Part shown: positions 1 to 8,530 of the stretch, piece after piece
Layout: each line of letters begins with the position of its first letter
Position numbering within the stretch: the first letter of the stretch is position 1
NCBI RefSeq assembly: GCF_005925325.1
Contig: NZ_SRMP01000003.1
Location: 191,210 to 255,209, forward strand
Length of the DNA: 64,000 bases
Origin: Pedobacter helvus
GTDB lineage: Bacteria; Bacteroidota; Bacteroidia; Sphingobacteriales; Sphingobacteriaceae
Direction of reading: 5' to 3'
Notes under the pieces: generated by a model
The model's input: the letters and a program-made list of their open reading frames with translations, nothing else
Told to the model about the DNA's origin: nothing
The model's database searches: none
Translations under genes and position numbers: made by a program

Positions 1-121
1 CTAGCTCTATTTCTCTTTGTAAAGCTTCTTTTTTGCGTTTTAATTCTTTACTCGATTGCGCAAAGGCATTAGCGCAAAGGCATACGGCAACAATTAAAAG
101 TAAGGCTTTATTTAACTTCAT
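1..121 (-). CDS. EnvC-like murein hydrolase activator / M23 peptidase, N-terminal fragment
   Basis: Only the first 40 codons lie in the window; the gene continues past base 1. The reading frame starts at an ATG at 121 and encodes a signal peptide (MKLNKALLLIVAVCLCANAF, followed by AQ) and then a charged stretch beginning SSKELKRKKEALQREIEL, the start of a coiled coil. A signal peptide followed at once by a Lys/Glu-rich coiled coil is typical of EnvC/NlpD-type peptidoglycan hydrolase activators with a C-terminal LytM (M23) domain. This position, directly downstream of DUF4292 and TPR genes, is where such a gene is commonly found in Sphingobacteriaceae. The LytM domain itself is outside the window, so the family call is inferred from the N-terminus and context. 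The start is 19 bases after the stop of the DUF4292 gene, suggesting co-transcription. Confidence 0.6.
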   Translation of the reverse strand, partial: MKLNKALLLIVAVCLCANAFAQSSKELKRKKEALQREIEL

Positions 122-140
122 TAACCAAAAGTATAAAAAA

Positions 141-932
141 TTAATTGATTACTTCATAGTTCTTTGGAACCGAAAAAGGGAATTCTAAGGCTACATTGGC
201 GTCTATTTTTACAAAATCAACGGCTACACTGATTTTTTTATTGCCTACAGCAGATGTTATTTTTACTACCGACGGGAAAAGTCCATTGTTTACTGGCGTG
301 TACTTATCGTAAACCACTTTAAGTCCTTGAGCAGCTGCAGCATCGTTCAAGGTAAGTTCTGTAGACTTCAACAAAGTATTGAATAGCGTTCTGTAAGCTA
401 AACTTTGTTCCGTTCCATTCAACACCCAAACACCATTTTCCAGATTCAGGTCCGATTTCTCAGTCATGAATTCTTTAATGGTATTTCCCGTTAAAATCGA
501 TTGTAACCAACCAAATCGCACCTGTTTATTGGTATAGCCATGGATGTAAGAAAGCGGTTTTCTAAGCACAGTTTTCTGAAGTCTGTTCATCAACAGCAAG
601 CTATCAGGGGTAATTACACCGCGAGCCGCTTCTAACGCACCGCCCAATGCCGTAACACTAAACCAAATCTTTTCATCCTTTTTGATACGAATATTAAGCG
701 TCACATTATTTGCATTGCCATCGATATCTAGATCTGCTTTACCTTTTAAGGACAGTGTATTGTATTGTAATTCTTTTTCCAAAAGCGCAGCAAGGTTTTC
801 AGATTTTTTATTGTTTACCGGCGCTGCATCTGCTACTGGGGGAGCTTTGACAATTTCCTTTTTGGGTCTACAACCAACTACCGCTAAGGCACAAACGCCA
901 ATTAAAACGCTATTTAATATATTTCTTCTCAT
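141..932 (-). CDS. DUF4292 family outer-membrane lipoprotein
   Basis: This 263-residue protein starts with a lipoprotein signal peptide: a short basic N-terminus, a hydrophobic core and the lipobox AVVGC, placing the lipidated cysteine at residue 21. A flexible Pro/Ala/Lys-rich linker (about residues 22-45) precedes a globular, beta-rich domain with phrases such as LKGKADLDIDG and IRIKKDEKIWFSVTALGG. Such sequence is characteristic of DUF4292, which resembles the LolA/LolB-like fold. The function is not established; a role in lipoprotein or outer-membrane handling is only an analogy. It overlaps the upstream TPR gene by 23 bases and is followed by the EnvC-like gene, so the three are probably one operon. 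Confidence 0.8.
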   Translation of the reverse strand: MRRNILNSVLIGVCALAVVGCRPKKEIVKAPPVADAAPVNNKKSENLAALLEKELQYNTLSLKGKADLDIDGNANNVTLNIRIKKDEKIWFSVTALGGALEAARGVITPDSLLLMNRLQKTVLRKPLSYIHGYTNKQVRFGWLQSILTGNTIKEFMTEKSDLNLENGVWVLNGTEQSLAYRTLFNTLLKSTELTLNDAAAAQGLKVVYDKYTPVNNGLFPSVVKITSAVGNKKISVAVDFVKIDANVALEFPFSVPKNYEVIN

Positions 933-2601
933 TGATCTTTCTATTTAACTTTTCCGACTGATTTCCTGCATTCTTAGCTTTTTGCCATTGGACAACAGCA
1001 TTTTCTTTATCTCCTTTTAGAGATAGAATATCACCATAATGCTCCAGATAAACAGGGTTACCGGCCTCGTTGTTTTGCAAGGCTTTTTGTATGTATGTTA
1101 GGGCTTCTTCAATTCTATTTAATTTGAGCAACACAATGGCATAGGTATCTAGGATAGAAGAATTTTGAGGCAAAGCCGATGCCGCTTTCGCTGCCAACTT
1201 CTCAGCTTTTGGCAAATCATGATTTCGAAGGGCAAGATAATAGGCGTAATTGCTCATGGTAAGATAGTTGTTTGGAGCCAAAAGCACTGCTTTATCAAAC
1301 GCCGCATCGGCTTCTTTTAACCTACCTTGATCTATCAGCACTTCGGCCTGCAATGCCAAAATCATAGCTTTTAGGTTAGCATCTTCCGGTTCCAACTGCA
1401 AAGCATTTTTCAACTCAAAAGCCGCTTCGGCATTTTGTCCGTTTCTATGCAAGGCAAAAGCTCGATAATAATATAAAATTGCCTGATTAGGATAGATCGT
1501 TAACGCTTCTTCGCCCGTTTTGATGGCCTCAGCGTAGCTACCCATCAATGTTTGCACACCGAGTACTTTCTCCCATGCGATATATAACTGCTCCGATAAC
1601 TTGATGGCATTTAAATATTGTTCTTTAGCACCACTCAAATTGCCTTGTTGATACAGGATATCGCCAAAAAGCACAACCACTTTTGCATCGTCTTTATGAT
1701 CATTCAACACCATTAAACCAAGTTCTGTAGCATTTTTTACTACTTCTGGTTTACTGAAACGAAGCAATAACTGACTTAAAATTTTTACCTTGTTGGGCAA
1801 AGGCATTTCGGGGTCGCCGAATGCTGCTTTGAGTGAGGCAAAGGCTTCGGTTGGCTTCTTCAACTCATGATAAACATCGGCCAATGCCAAGTTCACTTCA
1901 TAATTATCCGCATCGAGATTTTTAGCTTTTAGCAATACTGCTAAAGCCTCTTCATTTTGATTTTTCTCTAGAAGTGTTCCGCTTAGATCGAGGTAGTTTT
2001 TAAGATCGTTAGGATTATCTTTGATCAGCTTTTGTAATTCGTTTCCGTTGGCCACTTCACCAGGATTTTTAAAACGTTGCTTAGCTGCTGTGGATGATTT
2101 TGTGACGCCAAATTTTCCTTCCAATAAATCATAGGCCTTTTTAGACTCTTCTACTTTTCCCGATATATATAATGCATTTGCTCTATCAAAATAATAGCTT
2201 TCAGTTTCTGGATCTAGCTTAATCAGCTGATCAAAAACTTGGACTAGCGCATCCATATTTCCACTGCGTTTGTAAATCTCACTTTGCAGTTTTAAATACC
2301 AAACATTAGACGGTTGAACAGCCAAGGCCTTCTTGATAGACACTTCCGCGTCTAACAATTTATTTTGCCTTAAATTGATATTCGCAATTTCGAAATGTGC
2401 AGCGCTGTTAGTTGGATCGATAACTAGAATTTTGGAAAAACTATTTCCTGCGTTTGTGTAGTTTTCGCTCAACTTCTCTTTCAAACCTGCGAAAAAAAGT
2501 TCCTTTATAGCATTGCTGTCCTTTACTGTTACGACAGTTTGCTGTGCTTTTGATGAAAAGCACAAGCCTATAAGTACCGTTGCAAAAAATAGTTTATTCA
2601 T
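910..2601 (-). CDS. Tetratricopeptide repeat protein, exported
   Basis: The 563-residue product has a signal peptide (residues 1-20, ending in SSKAQ) and is otherwise made of tandem TPR helical hairpins from about residue 30 to 560. Recognisable TPR signatures include AHFEIANINLRQNKLLDAEV, LYYYRAFALHRNGQNAEAAF and NNYLTMSNYAYYLALRNHDL, each about 34 residues apart. TPR arrays are protein-protein scaffolds; an exported one next to an EnvC-like activator and a DUF4292 lipoprotein suggests a periplasmic envelope role, but the partner cannot be deduced from sequence. It overlaps the DUF4292 gene by 23 bases and lies about 80 bases after the frame-corrected end of dut, so transcription may continue from dut. 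Confidence 0.85.
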   Translation of the reverse strand: MNKLFFATVLIGLCFSSKAQQTVVTVKDSNAIKELFFAGLKEKLSENYTNAGNSFSKILVIDPTNSAAHFEIANINLRQNKLLDAEVSIKKALAVQPSNVWYLKLQSEIYKRSGNMDALVQVFDQLIKLDPETESYYFDRANALYISGKVEESKKAYDLLEGKFGVTKSSTAAKQRFKNPGEVANGNELQKLIKDNPNDLKNYLDLSGTLLEKNQNEEALAVLLKAKNLDADNYEVNLALADVYHELKKPTEAFASLKAAFGDPEMPLPNKVKILSQLLLRFSKPEVVKNATELGLMVLNDHKDDAKVVVLFGDILYQQGNLSGAKEQYLNAIKLSEQLYIAWEKVLGVQTLMGSYAEAIKTGEEALTIYPNQAILYYYRAFALHRNGQNAEAAFELKNALQLEPEDANLKAMILALQAEVLIDQGRLKEADAAFDKAVLLAPNNYLTMSNYAYYLALRNHDLPKAEKLAAKAASALPQNSSILDTYAIVLLKLNRIEEALTYIQKALQNNEAGNPVYLEHYGDILSLKGDKENAVVQWQKAKNAGNQSEKLNRKINEKKYIK

Positions 2602-2682
2602 TTTTTTCCGAAGTTAAAAGTCCGAGATCCGAAAACATCGTTTCTGATCTACTAACAATTAAGCAATTCGTCAATTTAACAA

Positions 2683-3116
2683 TTAACCCTTACCTGTATG
2701 TCCGTAACCACCAGCGCCTCTATCGGTATCACTTAATTCCTCTGCACTTTCCCAAACCACGGTTTCGTGTTTGGCGACACCATTTGCGCAATACGTTCGC
2801 CATTATTTACCGCAAAGTCAGTATCCGATAAATTTACCAGCAATACTTTTAACTCACCACGGTAATCCGCATCAATAGTTCCTGGCGAATTCAATACCGT
2901 AATGCCATGCTTGTAAGCCAATCCGCTTCTAGGTCTAATTTGCGCCTCGTAACCAATAGGCAATTCTATAAACAAACCCGTTGGAATTAAAAAACGCTGT
3001 AAAGGTTTAATTATGATTTGCTCTTCGATATTCGCCCTTAAATCCATCCCTGCAGCATGAGCAGTTTCGTAAGCAGGTAAAGCGTGACTAGATTTATTGA
3101 TGATTTTGATATTCAT
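2683..3116 (-). CDS. dut: dUTP diphosphatase with an apparent -1 frameshift near the 3' end
   Basis: dUTPase hydrolyses dUTP to dUMP and pyrophosphate, keeping uracil out of DNA and feeding thymidylate synthesis. Four of the five trimeric-dUTPase motifs are in the first frame: AGMDLRAN (residues 22-29), RPRSGLA (61-67), [12 protein letters not shown] (79-90) and NNGERIAQM (104-112). After that the frame reads [14 protein letters not shown] and stops at 2733, losing motif 5. Shifting by one base near 2776-2782 restores [19 protein letters not shown] followed by motif 5, [10 protein letters not shown], and a stop at 2683-2685, giving about 144 residues, the normal family length. The simplest reading is one missing G in the GTG-GTC region. 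Motif 5 closes over the substrate, so the 127-residue form would probably be poorly active. Sequencing error, a true mutation and recoding cannot be told apart here. The ATG overlaps the flippase stop by one base. Confidence 0.85.
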
Positions 3117-4603
3117 TATGCTGTTCTCAATAGTTTTTTAATGTTATCTCTTTCCATAAAATAGATCCCAATCAAAAACAGTATTAAAAAACCATTTCCG
3201 ATGTAAATATTTTGCTTGAATACGTAAAATGATAAATATACCAAAATCAACGACGTGCCTAAATAAGCTCCCATTCTTTTTAGATTATAAGGTATTGGAT
3301 AAAATTTTTGCCCCAGCAGATAAGAGATAATCATGATGATGAAGTATGTCATCATACTAACCCAAGCAGATGCCATATAACTGTATTTTGGAATTAGAAT
3401 AATATTCATTACGATGGTGAAAACCGCACCTACCAAAGAAATATATAAACCATATCGAGTTTGATCTGACAGACGATACCACACTGATAGATTCATATAG
3501 ATCCCTAAACATACGTATCCAAATAACAAAAAGGGAACTGCTGGCAAGCCTACCCAGTATCTCTCATTAATAAAATATTTAATTAGGCCTATATTTGCTA
3601 TTAGGCCAACAAATAAAATAGCTAAAGCCAATACAAAATAATTTAAAATATTAGCGTAAGTAGTTTTAGCATTTTCATTTTTTGCATGACTAAAAAAGAA
3701 GGGTTCGGCCCCTATCCTAAAAGCAGTATTAAAAATACTAATGAATACTGCAAGCTTACAAACAGCACCATAAATACCAGTTTCATGATTGGCAATACTA
3801 TCAGGGAGGTATTCGCCCAATAATATCTTATCTAAATTTTCATTAATAATAAAGGATAAGTTAGCAACTAAAATTGGCCAGCTATAACCTAACATTTTAT
3901 AAAATAATGCTTTATCAAATTTAAACTGAATTTGTTTAAACTCCGGAAGTAACAATGCAAAAGTAGAAATACTCGCAACTAGATTTGCGGCAAAAACATA
4001 ACCCACCCAATTAGGTTTAAACCAAGTAGCTAACCAATCTGCCCCAGCTAAATCATGTTTTATAAATGCAGGGATAACATAGATAAAAATCAAATTTAAG
4101 CCTACAAAAACACCTATATTAAAGAACTTAACGATGCTATATTTAATAGGTCTGCCATCAGCTCTCAATTTTGCGAACGGAATTACACAAATAGCATCTA
4201 TAAATAATATCCAAATTATGTATTGAACGTACTTCCGTTGATCTTCATAACTAGCTAGACCATCATTACTGGAAGTGAAACGAGTTAAAGAATCGGTAAA
4301 TACTAAACCAGTAATTAAAAATAAAACCGAAAGAAAAGCTACAACTAAAAAGCTATTATTATAAACCTCTCTTTTTTTGTCTTCATGTTTATTTAGATAA
4401 CGAAAGAATGTGGTTTCCATACCAAATGCAAGAATAGCATTGATAATAGAAACGTAACTAAACATCCTAGTAAAAATACCATATACACCTTCTGCATATA
4501 CATTGGTATAAATCGGTGTGAGGATAAAATTGAATAGTCTTGAAAATATGGTACTTAAACCATAAATCATTGTTTGACCAGCAAATTTTTTATATACAGA
4601 CAA
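3116..4603 (-). CDS. Wzx-like polysaccharide flippase (MOP/MATE-like family)
   Basis: A 495-residue integral membrane protein with about 12-14 hydrophobic segments spread over its whole length. The N-terminus ([20 protein letters not shown]) is typical of oligosaccharide flippases that move undecaprenyl-linked sugars across the inner membrane. The start chosen is a TTG at 4603 because the family-like N-terminus begins there; the first in-frame ATG (4570) would remove part of it. Its position next to dut and away from the polysaccharide operon at 31-56 kb suggests a housekeeping or lipid-linked-sugar role separate from that operon, which has its own flippase. The substrate cannot be inferred. 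The stop overlaps the dut start (TAATG), indicating translational coupling. Confidence 0.85.
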   Translation of the reverse strand: MSVYKKFAGQTMIYGLSTIFSRLFNFILTPIYTNVYAEGVYGIFTRMFSYVSIINAILAFGMETTFFRYLNKHEDKKREVYNNSFLVVAFLSVLFLITGLVFTDSLTRFTSSNDGLASYEDQRKYVQYIIWILFIDAICVIPFAKLRADGRPIKYSIVKFFNIGVFVGLNLIFIYVIPAFIKHDLAGADWLATWFKPNWVGYVFAANLVASISTFALLLPEFKQIQFKFDKALFYKMLGYSWPILVANLSFIINENLDKILLGEYLPDSIANHETGIYGAVCKLAVFISIFNTAFRIGAEPFFFSHAKNENAKTTYANILNYFVLALAILFVGLIANIGLIKYFINERYWVGLPAVPFLLFGYVCLGIYMNLSVWYRLSDQTRYGLYISLVGAVFTIVMNIILIPKYSYMASAWVSMMTYFIIMIISYLLGQKFYPIPYNLKRMGAYLGTSLILVYLSFYVFKQNIYIGNGFLILFLIGIYFMERDNIKKLLRTA

Positions 4604-4677
4604 GTTAATTAAAGTTTTAGATTTTTAAATAGCACAATACACTATCTGAAATTCGTTAGTTATTTCTTAGTAATTAC

Positions 4678-4962
4678 TTACCAAAGCAAATTCTTTTTAA
4701 TCACCACAAAGTTAGTGTAGCCTTGCAATTCTCCCTCTTCTACAATCACTTGTTCAACAATGGATTTTTCTGGCCCTCTATGGCACCACTCCAAAAACAT
4801 ATCTAGCGTTATCTGATCGGCTTCTGCCTCTATTAAAACTGAGCCATCTTTTTCGTTCTTCACCTTTCCCTTTACGCCCATTTGGTCGGCTACAGCTTTG
4901 GTGCTTGCTCTAAAAAACACGCCTTGCACTTTGCCTATTACTTTTATATTGATATGTTTCAT
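4678..4962 (-). CDS. acyP: Acylphosphatase
   Basis: This 94-residue protein has the length and signatures of acylphosphatases, small cytosolic enzymes that hydrolyse the carboxyl-phosphate bond of acyl phosphates. The first signature is GKVQGVFFR (residues 11-19), whose final arginine binds the phosphate. The second is GKVKN (about 32-36), whose asparagine positions the catalytic water. The second signature usually has an aromatic residue after the glycine, here replaced by Lys, a mild variation. The gene stands alone between the flippase (75 bases away) and the flavoenzyme, in the same direction as both. Confidence 0.93.
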   Translation of the reverse strand: MKHINIKVIGKVQGVFFRASTKAVADQMGVKGKVKNEKDGSVLIEAEADQITLDMFLEWCHRGPEKSIVEQVIVEEGELQGYTNFVVIKKNLLW

Positions 4963-5105
4963 TAAAGATATGAGTATTGAGATGTGAGAAATGAGACAAA
5001 ATTAAAACTGACACAAAAGTAATTATTTTGAACCACCTAAGACACCTGAGATCATTTTAGATCAAAATCTCTTAGCTATTTCTAATATTCCATAAAGCTA
5101 TGATC

Positions 5106-5132
5106 AGGGCGAAAAATATTTCGCCCGTACAA
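5106..5132. repeat. 27-bp dispersed hairpin repeat, copy A
   Basis: The core GGGCGAAAAATATTTCGCCC (5107-5126) is a perfect hairpin with 8-bp arms and a 4-nt loop, extended rightwards by GTACAA. The complete 27 bases recur exactly, in reverse orientation, at 10524-10550. This copy lies just past the stop of the flavoenzyme gene on the minus strand, so it may act as a terminator or mRNA 3'-end stabiliser. It is probably one member of a larger genomic family, which cannot be confirmed from one window. Confidence 0.75.
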
Positions 5133-5134
5133 AT

Positions 5135-6082
5135 CTAAAATTTTAGTTTTTGAAGTTTTTCCTTTTCTGCTAAAAACTCCTCCCAAATTCCATTAAAAAT
5201 AACCGCAGCGGGTTTAATCTCATTCAGCATAGCTGATACCTGACCTATTTCTAATTCGCCTTCTCGCATATCACCTTCGAACATACCAAGTTTGGCCCTT
5301 GCCCTTCCTAGCAAAGTAGCTAACTCTTCTATACTTGCTCCGTTAGCTTCTGCTTGGGCAACAGCATCGGCGAATTCATTTTTAAGCAAACGGACAGGAA
5401 CTAGTTTTTTCATTCTCAGTTTGGTATCGCCTTCGGCAGAAGAAATAATTTTTTCTTTAAAGTTCGGATGCGCAGATGACTCATCGGCTACCGCAAATGC
5501 CGAACCTACTTGTACGGCATCGGCGCCTAAAGCAAAAGCGGCCAACATCGATTTTCCACTGGCAATGCCTCCAGCAGCAATTACCGGAATATTTACCATT
5601 TCTTTAATCATCGGAATTAGACACAAGGTTGTAGTCTCCTCTCTTCCGTTGTGACCACCTGCTTCAAATCCTTCCGCTACGATTGCGTCTACCCCACTCT
5701 GCTGTGCTTTCACAGCAAATTTCGTGTTGGCAATGACATGAACCACAGTCATTCCTTTTTCTTTTAAAAAGCTAGTCCACGTTGCCGGATTGCCAGCTGA
5801 TGTAAATACAATCTTGATATCCTCTTCTACCAAAATATCCATGATTTCCTGAACGTTCGGATAAAGTAAAGGTACATTTACCGCAAAAGGTAGATCAGTT
5901 GCTTGTTTACACTTTTGGATATGTTCACGCAGAATAGCAGGATACATTGAACCTGCACCAATAATACCTAAACCACCCGCATTAGAGACCGCAGCAGCTA
6001 AGCGCCAACCACTACACCAAACCATTCCTGCTTGAATAATTGGATATTTTATACGGAATAAAGAAGTAATCGCGTTCGCCAT
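5135..6082 (-). CDS. NAD(P)H-dependent flavin oxidoreductase, nitronate monooxygenase family
   Basis: The 315-residue protein is a TIM-barrel flavoenzyme of the nitronate monooxygenase / 2-nitropropane dioxygenase family. The N-terminal PIIQAGM (residues 14-20) and SNAGGLGIIGAG segments, the FMN-phosphate-binding AAGGIASG (169-176) and the GADAVQVGSAF segment are all present. EAGGHNGRE (140-148) carries His144, equivalent to the catalytic base of the family. Members oxidise alkyl nitronates; some relatives are FabK-type enoyl-ACP reductases, so the physiological substrate is uncertain. It overlaps the upstream amidohydrolase gene by one base (TAATG), so the two are co-translated. Confidence 0.85.
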   Translation of the reverse strand: MANAITSLFRIKYPIIQAGMVWCSGWRLAAAVSNAGGLGIIGAGSMYPAILREHIQKCKQATDLPFAVNVPLLYPNVQEIMDILVEEDIKIVFTSAGNPATWTSFLKEKGMTVVHVIANTKFAVKAQQSGVDAIVAEGFEAGGHNGREETTTLCLIPMIKEMVNIPVIAAGGIASGKSMLAAFALGADAVQVGSAFAVADESSAHPNFKEKIISSAEGDTKLRMKKLVPVRLLKNEFADAVAQAEANGASIEELATLLGRARAKLGMFEGDMREGELEIGQVSAMLNEIKPAAVIFNGIWEEFLAEKEKLQKLKF

Positions 6083-7245
6083 TAGATCAATCGTTTTACG
6101 CTTGTAGACTTGATGATTTTCGCCTCGCCCACTTCAATTAAATTTACTCCAGGTGTTTTACCAACTTCAAAACTTCCATACTGATTAGCAATACCTAGAA
6201 ATTCTGCACCATTTAGCGTAGCCCACTTCAACAATTGGTCAAAAGGAACTCGTTTTTTCTGTTGTAAAGTTTGCATTTCTGCCAAAATAGACAATTGGTG
6301 ATTACTTGCTAAACTATCTGTACCAAGTGTAATTCTAACTCGTTGATCAAAAAACAGATTCACGTCTGGTAGGTTATTTTCGATGTAAACATTCGCATTC
6401 GGGCACAAGCACCAATACAAATCTTTATGCTGCGCCGAAGCAAAATCAATATCAGCTTTGCTGGTAAAAGTATTATGAACTAACAATGTTTTGTTGCTAG
6501 GCATTTGAGGCAAATGGTATCGAATAGCATTTTCTCCAGTGCCATGCGCCTCACTTTTTGGTACACCCATGCGTTGATAAGTTGCTTCAAAATCTCCAGT
6601 TCCTCTTTCAAAAAACTCATTTTCTGCTGCTGTCTCCTGATTATGAATACTTAAAATATCTTGCGGACGAGTATTTCTTTCGATGTATTGAAACAATTCA
6701 TTGGAAACTGAATAAGGTGCATGCGGTACAATAGATGCTTTTAATGGCCAGTAGCTATCTCTTATTTTTACGGCTTCGTCTATAATTGGCTGCGAGGGGC
6801 GATTAAAGCCAAACACTTCTACAAAGGTATGGTAGTGTAGTGGACTGTGCTGTTTAACTTCTTTAGAAATTAGCTGGTTGGAAATATCGCCCACTGCAAC
6901 AATTCCATTTTCAAACATTTGTTTATCTGCAGCATCCATAGCGGCAATTACCATTTCGTCGGCGGCTGCTCGTTGTGCTACAATTTCTCTTACAAAAGCT
7001 GGCAATCCGGTTTGTTCGGGAATTTTCCCGAATAGATGTGATAATTCTAAATGGCAATGCGTATTCACAAATCCAGGAACCAATACACCTTCGAACCGCT
7101 CAATGTCTACTATATTTTTATTTGCTGCTTCTTCGGCAGTTAATATCGAAATAATTTCACCTGTTGCAGCAACTTCCAATACACCCTTGGCTATCGGCTC
7201 ACTCGTTACAGGATAAATCCATTCTGCTGATAGGTATCTTTGCAT
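6082..7245 (-). CDS. Amidohydrolase of the ATZ/TRZ (cytosine/guanine deaminase-like) family
   Basis: A 387-residue metal-dependent hydrolase of the amidohydrolase superfamily. The metal ligands and catalytic residues can be placed: HCH in GFVNTHCHLELS (His63 and His65), His175 in IVPHAPYSVS, His201 in LSIHNQE, and Asp310 in TLGTDSLASN. This arrangement fits the deaminase branch (guanine, S-adenosylhomocysteine or related amino-heterocycles) better than the dihydroorotase branch, because no carboxylated lysine motif is evident. The substrate is not determined. The ATG overlaps by one base with the following flavoenzyme gene, so both may serve the same salvage or detoxification step. The ATG follows TTTG by four bases, resembling the short-leader genes described in the findings, but its -7 box (TTAATTTG) has a mismatch. 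Confidence 0.85.
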   Translation of the reverse strand: MQRYLSAEWIYPVTSEPIAKGVLEVAATGEIISILTAEEAANKNIVDIERFEGVLVPGFVNTHCHLELSHLFGKIPEQTGLPAFVREIVAQRAAADEMVIAAMDAADKQMFENGIVAVGDISNQLISKEVKQHSPLHYHTFVEVFGFNRPSQPIIDEAVKIRDSYWPLKASIVPHAPYSVSNELFQYIERNTRPQDILSIHNQETAAENEFFERGTGDFEATYQRMGVPKSEAHGTGENAIRYHLPQMPSNKTLLVHNTFTSKADIDFASAQHKDLYWCLCPNANVYIENNLPDVNLFFDQRVRITLGTDSLASNHQLSILAEMQTLQQKKRVPFDQLLKWATLNGAEFLGIANQYGSFEVGKTPGVNLIEVGEAKIIKSTSVKRLI

Positions 7246-7385
7246 AATACAAATTAAGCGGAATACAGTTTAATATCGAAATTAAATCCTTTTTTGATGT
7301 CTAGCGCTACAGGTTGTGGAACTACTCCACAGTTCCTCCTCCAAAACCAAAACAATCATACGTTTGATTTTCAACAATTTAGCAT

Positions 7386-7473
7386 TTTGGCACATCATAA
7401 TTATCCTCTGGCACCATTATGTAGTACTACTTAGTATAATTCACAAAATGTATTAAACTTAAAAATAGATATT
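7386..7473 (+). promoter_or_regulatory. Conserved upstream region of the first PepSY-like gene with paired TGGCAC boxes
   Basis: This stretch is repeated, with few changes and one indel, at 8442-8530 before the second copy of the gene. It holds two boxes 21 bases apart, TTTGGCAC (7386-7393) and TCTGGCAC (7407-7414), then a well conserved AT-rich leader up to the ATG. TGGCAC is the -24 half of a sigma-54 promoter, and a sigma-54 activator gene lies 1.7 kb downstream. However, no clear -12 TTGC follows at the right spacing, so the boxes could instead bind another regulator. Confidence 0.45.
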
Positions 7474-8043
7474 ATGAAAAAGTTATTTGTAGCAGCTATC
7501 GTAGCATTCGCAGGATTTACAGCAACTCAAGCGCAGGCATCAGTAAATAAAGTAGAAATTGTTTCAGTACAAGACAGCGTTGTTAAAACTCCTATCGAAG
7601 TGTCGGCATTACCAGATGCAATCAAAACAGTACTGGCAACAGACCCATATAAAGATTGGACTCCAACAGCAGCGCTCAGCGTGAAAGATGGTGACAAAGC
7701 ATATTTCCAAGTGGATGTGAAAAAAGCAGAGGAAACTGCATCATTGAAATTCGATGCTGAAGGTAAACCTGTAGAACTTTCAGGAGCTTCAGTTGCAGAG
7801 GCACAAGCTTCAATCAACGAAATGGTATCGGTACAAGATAGCGTAGTTAAAACTCCAATCGAAGTATCGGCCTTGCCAGACGCAATTAAAACTGTATTGG
7901 CAACAGATCCTTACAAAGCATGGACTCCAACGGCAGCATTCAGCGTAAAGGATGGCGATAAAGCCTATTTCCAAGTTGATGTGAAAAAAGAAGAGGAAAC
8001 TGCTTCATTGAAATTTGATGCTGAAGGTAAACCAGTAGAATAA
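7474..8043 (+). CDS. Secreted two-repeat PepSY-like protein, copy 1
   Basis: A 189-residue protein with a clear Sec signal peptide (residues 1-22, cleaved near TQAQA) and two copies of a 71-residue unit at residues 31-101 and 119-189, joined by an 18-residue Ala/Ser-rich linker. Each unit reads LPDAIKTVLATDPYK-x-WTPTAA, then a Tyr/Phe-Gln-Val strand, then ETASLKFDAEGKPVE. That is the pattern of the small PepSY-like (BLIP-fold) periplasmic domains found in Bacteroidota: a helix followed by antiparallel strands. No enzyme motif is present; binding or inhibitory roles are known for distant relatives only. It lies 1057 bases before a near-identical second gene and has its own promoter region and terminator. 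Confidence 0.7.
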   Translation: MKKLFVAAIVAFAGFTATQAQASVNKVEIVSVQDSVVKTPIEVSALPDAIKTVLATDPYKDWTPTAALSVKDGDKAYFQVDVKKAEETASLKFDAEGKPVELSGASVAEAQASINEMVSVQDSVVKTPIEVSALPDAIKTVLATDPYKAWTPTAAFSVKDGDKAYFQVDVKKEEETASLKFDAEGKPVE

Positions 8044-8071
8044 TTTTAGATCATCCTAAAACTACATATTA

Positions 8072-8103
8072 AAAAAAGCTGGCTATATGCTGGCTTTTTT
8101 TGT
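8072..8103 (+). terminator. Rho-independent terminator after PepSY-like copy 1
   Basis: AAAAAAGCTGGC, a TATAT loop and GCTGGCTTTTTT form a 12-bp RNA stem (two G-U pairs) ending in a T-run, 28 bases after the stop codon. Its GCTGGCTTTT arm resembles the terminator after copy 2, although the loops differ. Confidence 0.8.
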
Positions 8104-8441
8104 ATCTCCCGCTTTCTAATATCAACTGACCCCAAATTATTAAGCTTGAATTTTAGGCCAGCTTAAATCGCTATTATTTTAACACAAAATCGGCATTTAT
8201 ACTAATCCCTGAAATAAATTTGTTCGCAGCCATTGCATGGTTAGGGTGACGCCAATCAAAGTTCTATTATACTGACTTTATTTTTATGCCCAATTACCGC
8301 TTTGCTATAGTTCGGCATCTATTTACATGTTTTAGAAAATTCATGATACTCTTGCTGTCTTTTTAAACAAGTTGTAGAGAAACTCCACAATGCTAATTAA
8401 ACGAAATAACCACAAAACACTGTTTTTAAACCACTTAAATC
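8104..8441. other. Non-coding spacer between the two PepSY-like genes
   Basis: About 340 bases between the terminator of copy 1 and the duplicated promoter region of copy 2. No open frame with protein-like composition, no RNA gene and no convincing palindrome were seen. It is not similar to the region upstream of 7386, so the recent duplication seems to cover only the promoter region and coding sequence. Confidence 0.5.
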
Positions 8442-8530
8442 TTTGGCACACCATAAATTCTCCTTTGGCACCATTATGTAGTATTACCTAGTATAATTCA
8501 CAAAATGTATTAAACTTAAAAATAGATATT
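8442..8530 (+). promoter_or_regulatory. Conserved upstream region of the second PepSY-like gene with paired TTTGGCAC boxes
   Basis: This matches 7386-7473. The two boxes are both TTTGGCAC (8442-8449 and 8464-8471), 22 bases apart, and the final 60 bases before the ATG are almost unchanged. Conservation of both boxes despite an indel between them supports a regulatory role. The -12 half of a sigma-54 promoter is not evident at standard spacing. Confidence 0.45.

Noticed and set aside
2760..2800. Programmed -1 ribosomal frameshift in dut
   Set aside because: No slippery X-XXY-YYZ heptamer and no obvious downstream stem are present; a single-base loss explains the data more simply.
2580..2831. 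Plus-strand frame opposite the dut 3' end
   Set aside because: Antisense to dut and part of the TPR gene, with no protein-like features.
7386..7424. Full sigma-54 (-24/-12) promoter upstream of the PepSY-like genes
   Set aside because: Only the TGGCAC half is clear; TTGC at the standard -12 distance is missing in both copies, so it was recorded only as paired boxes.
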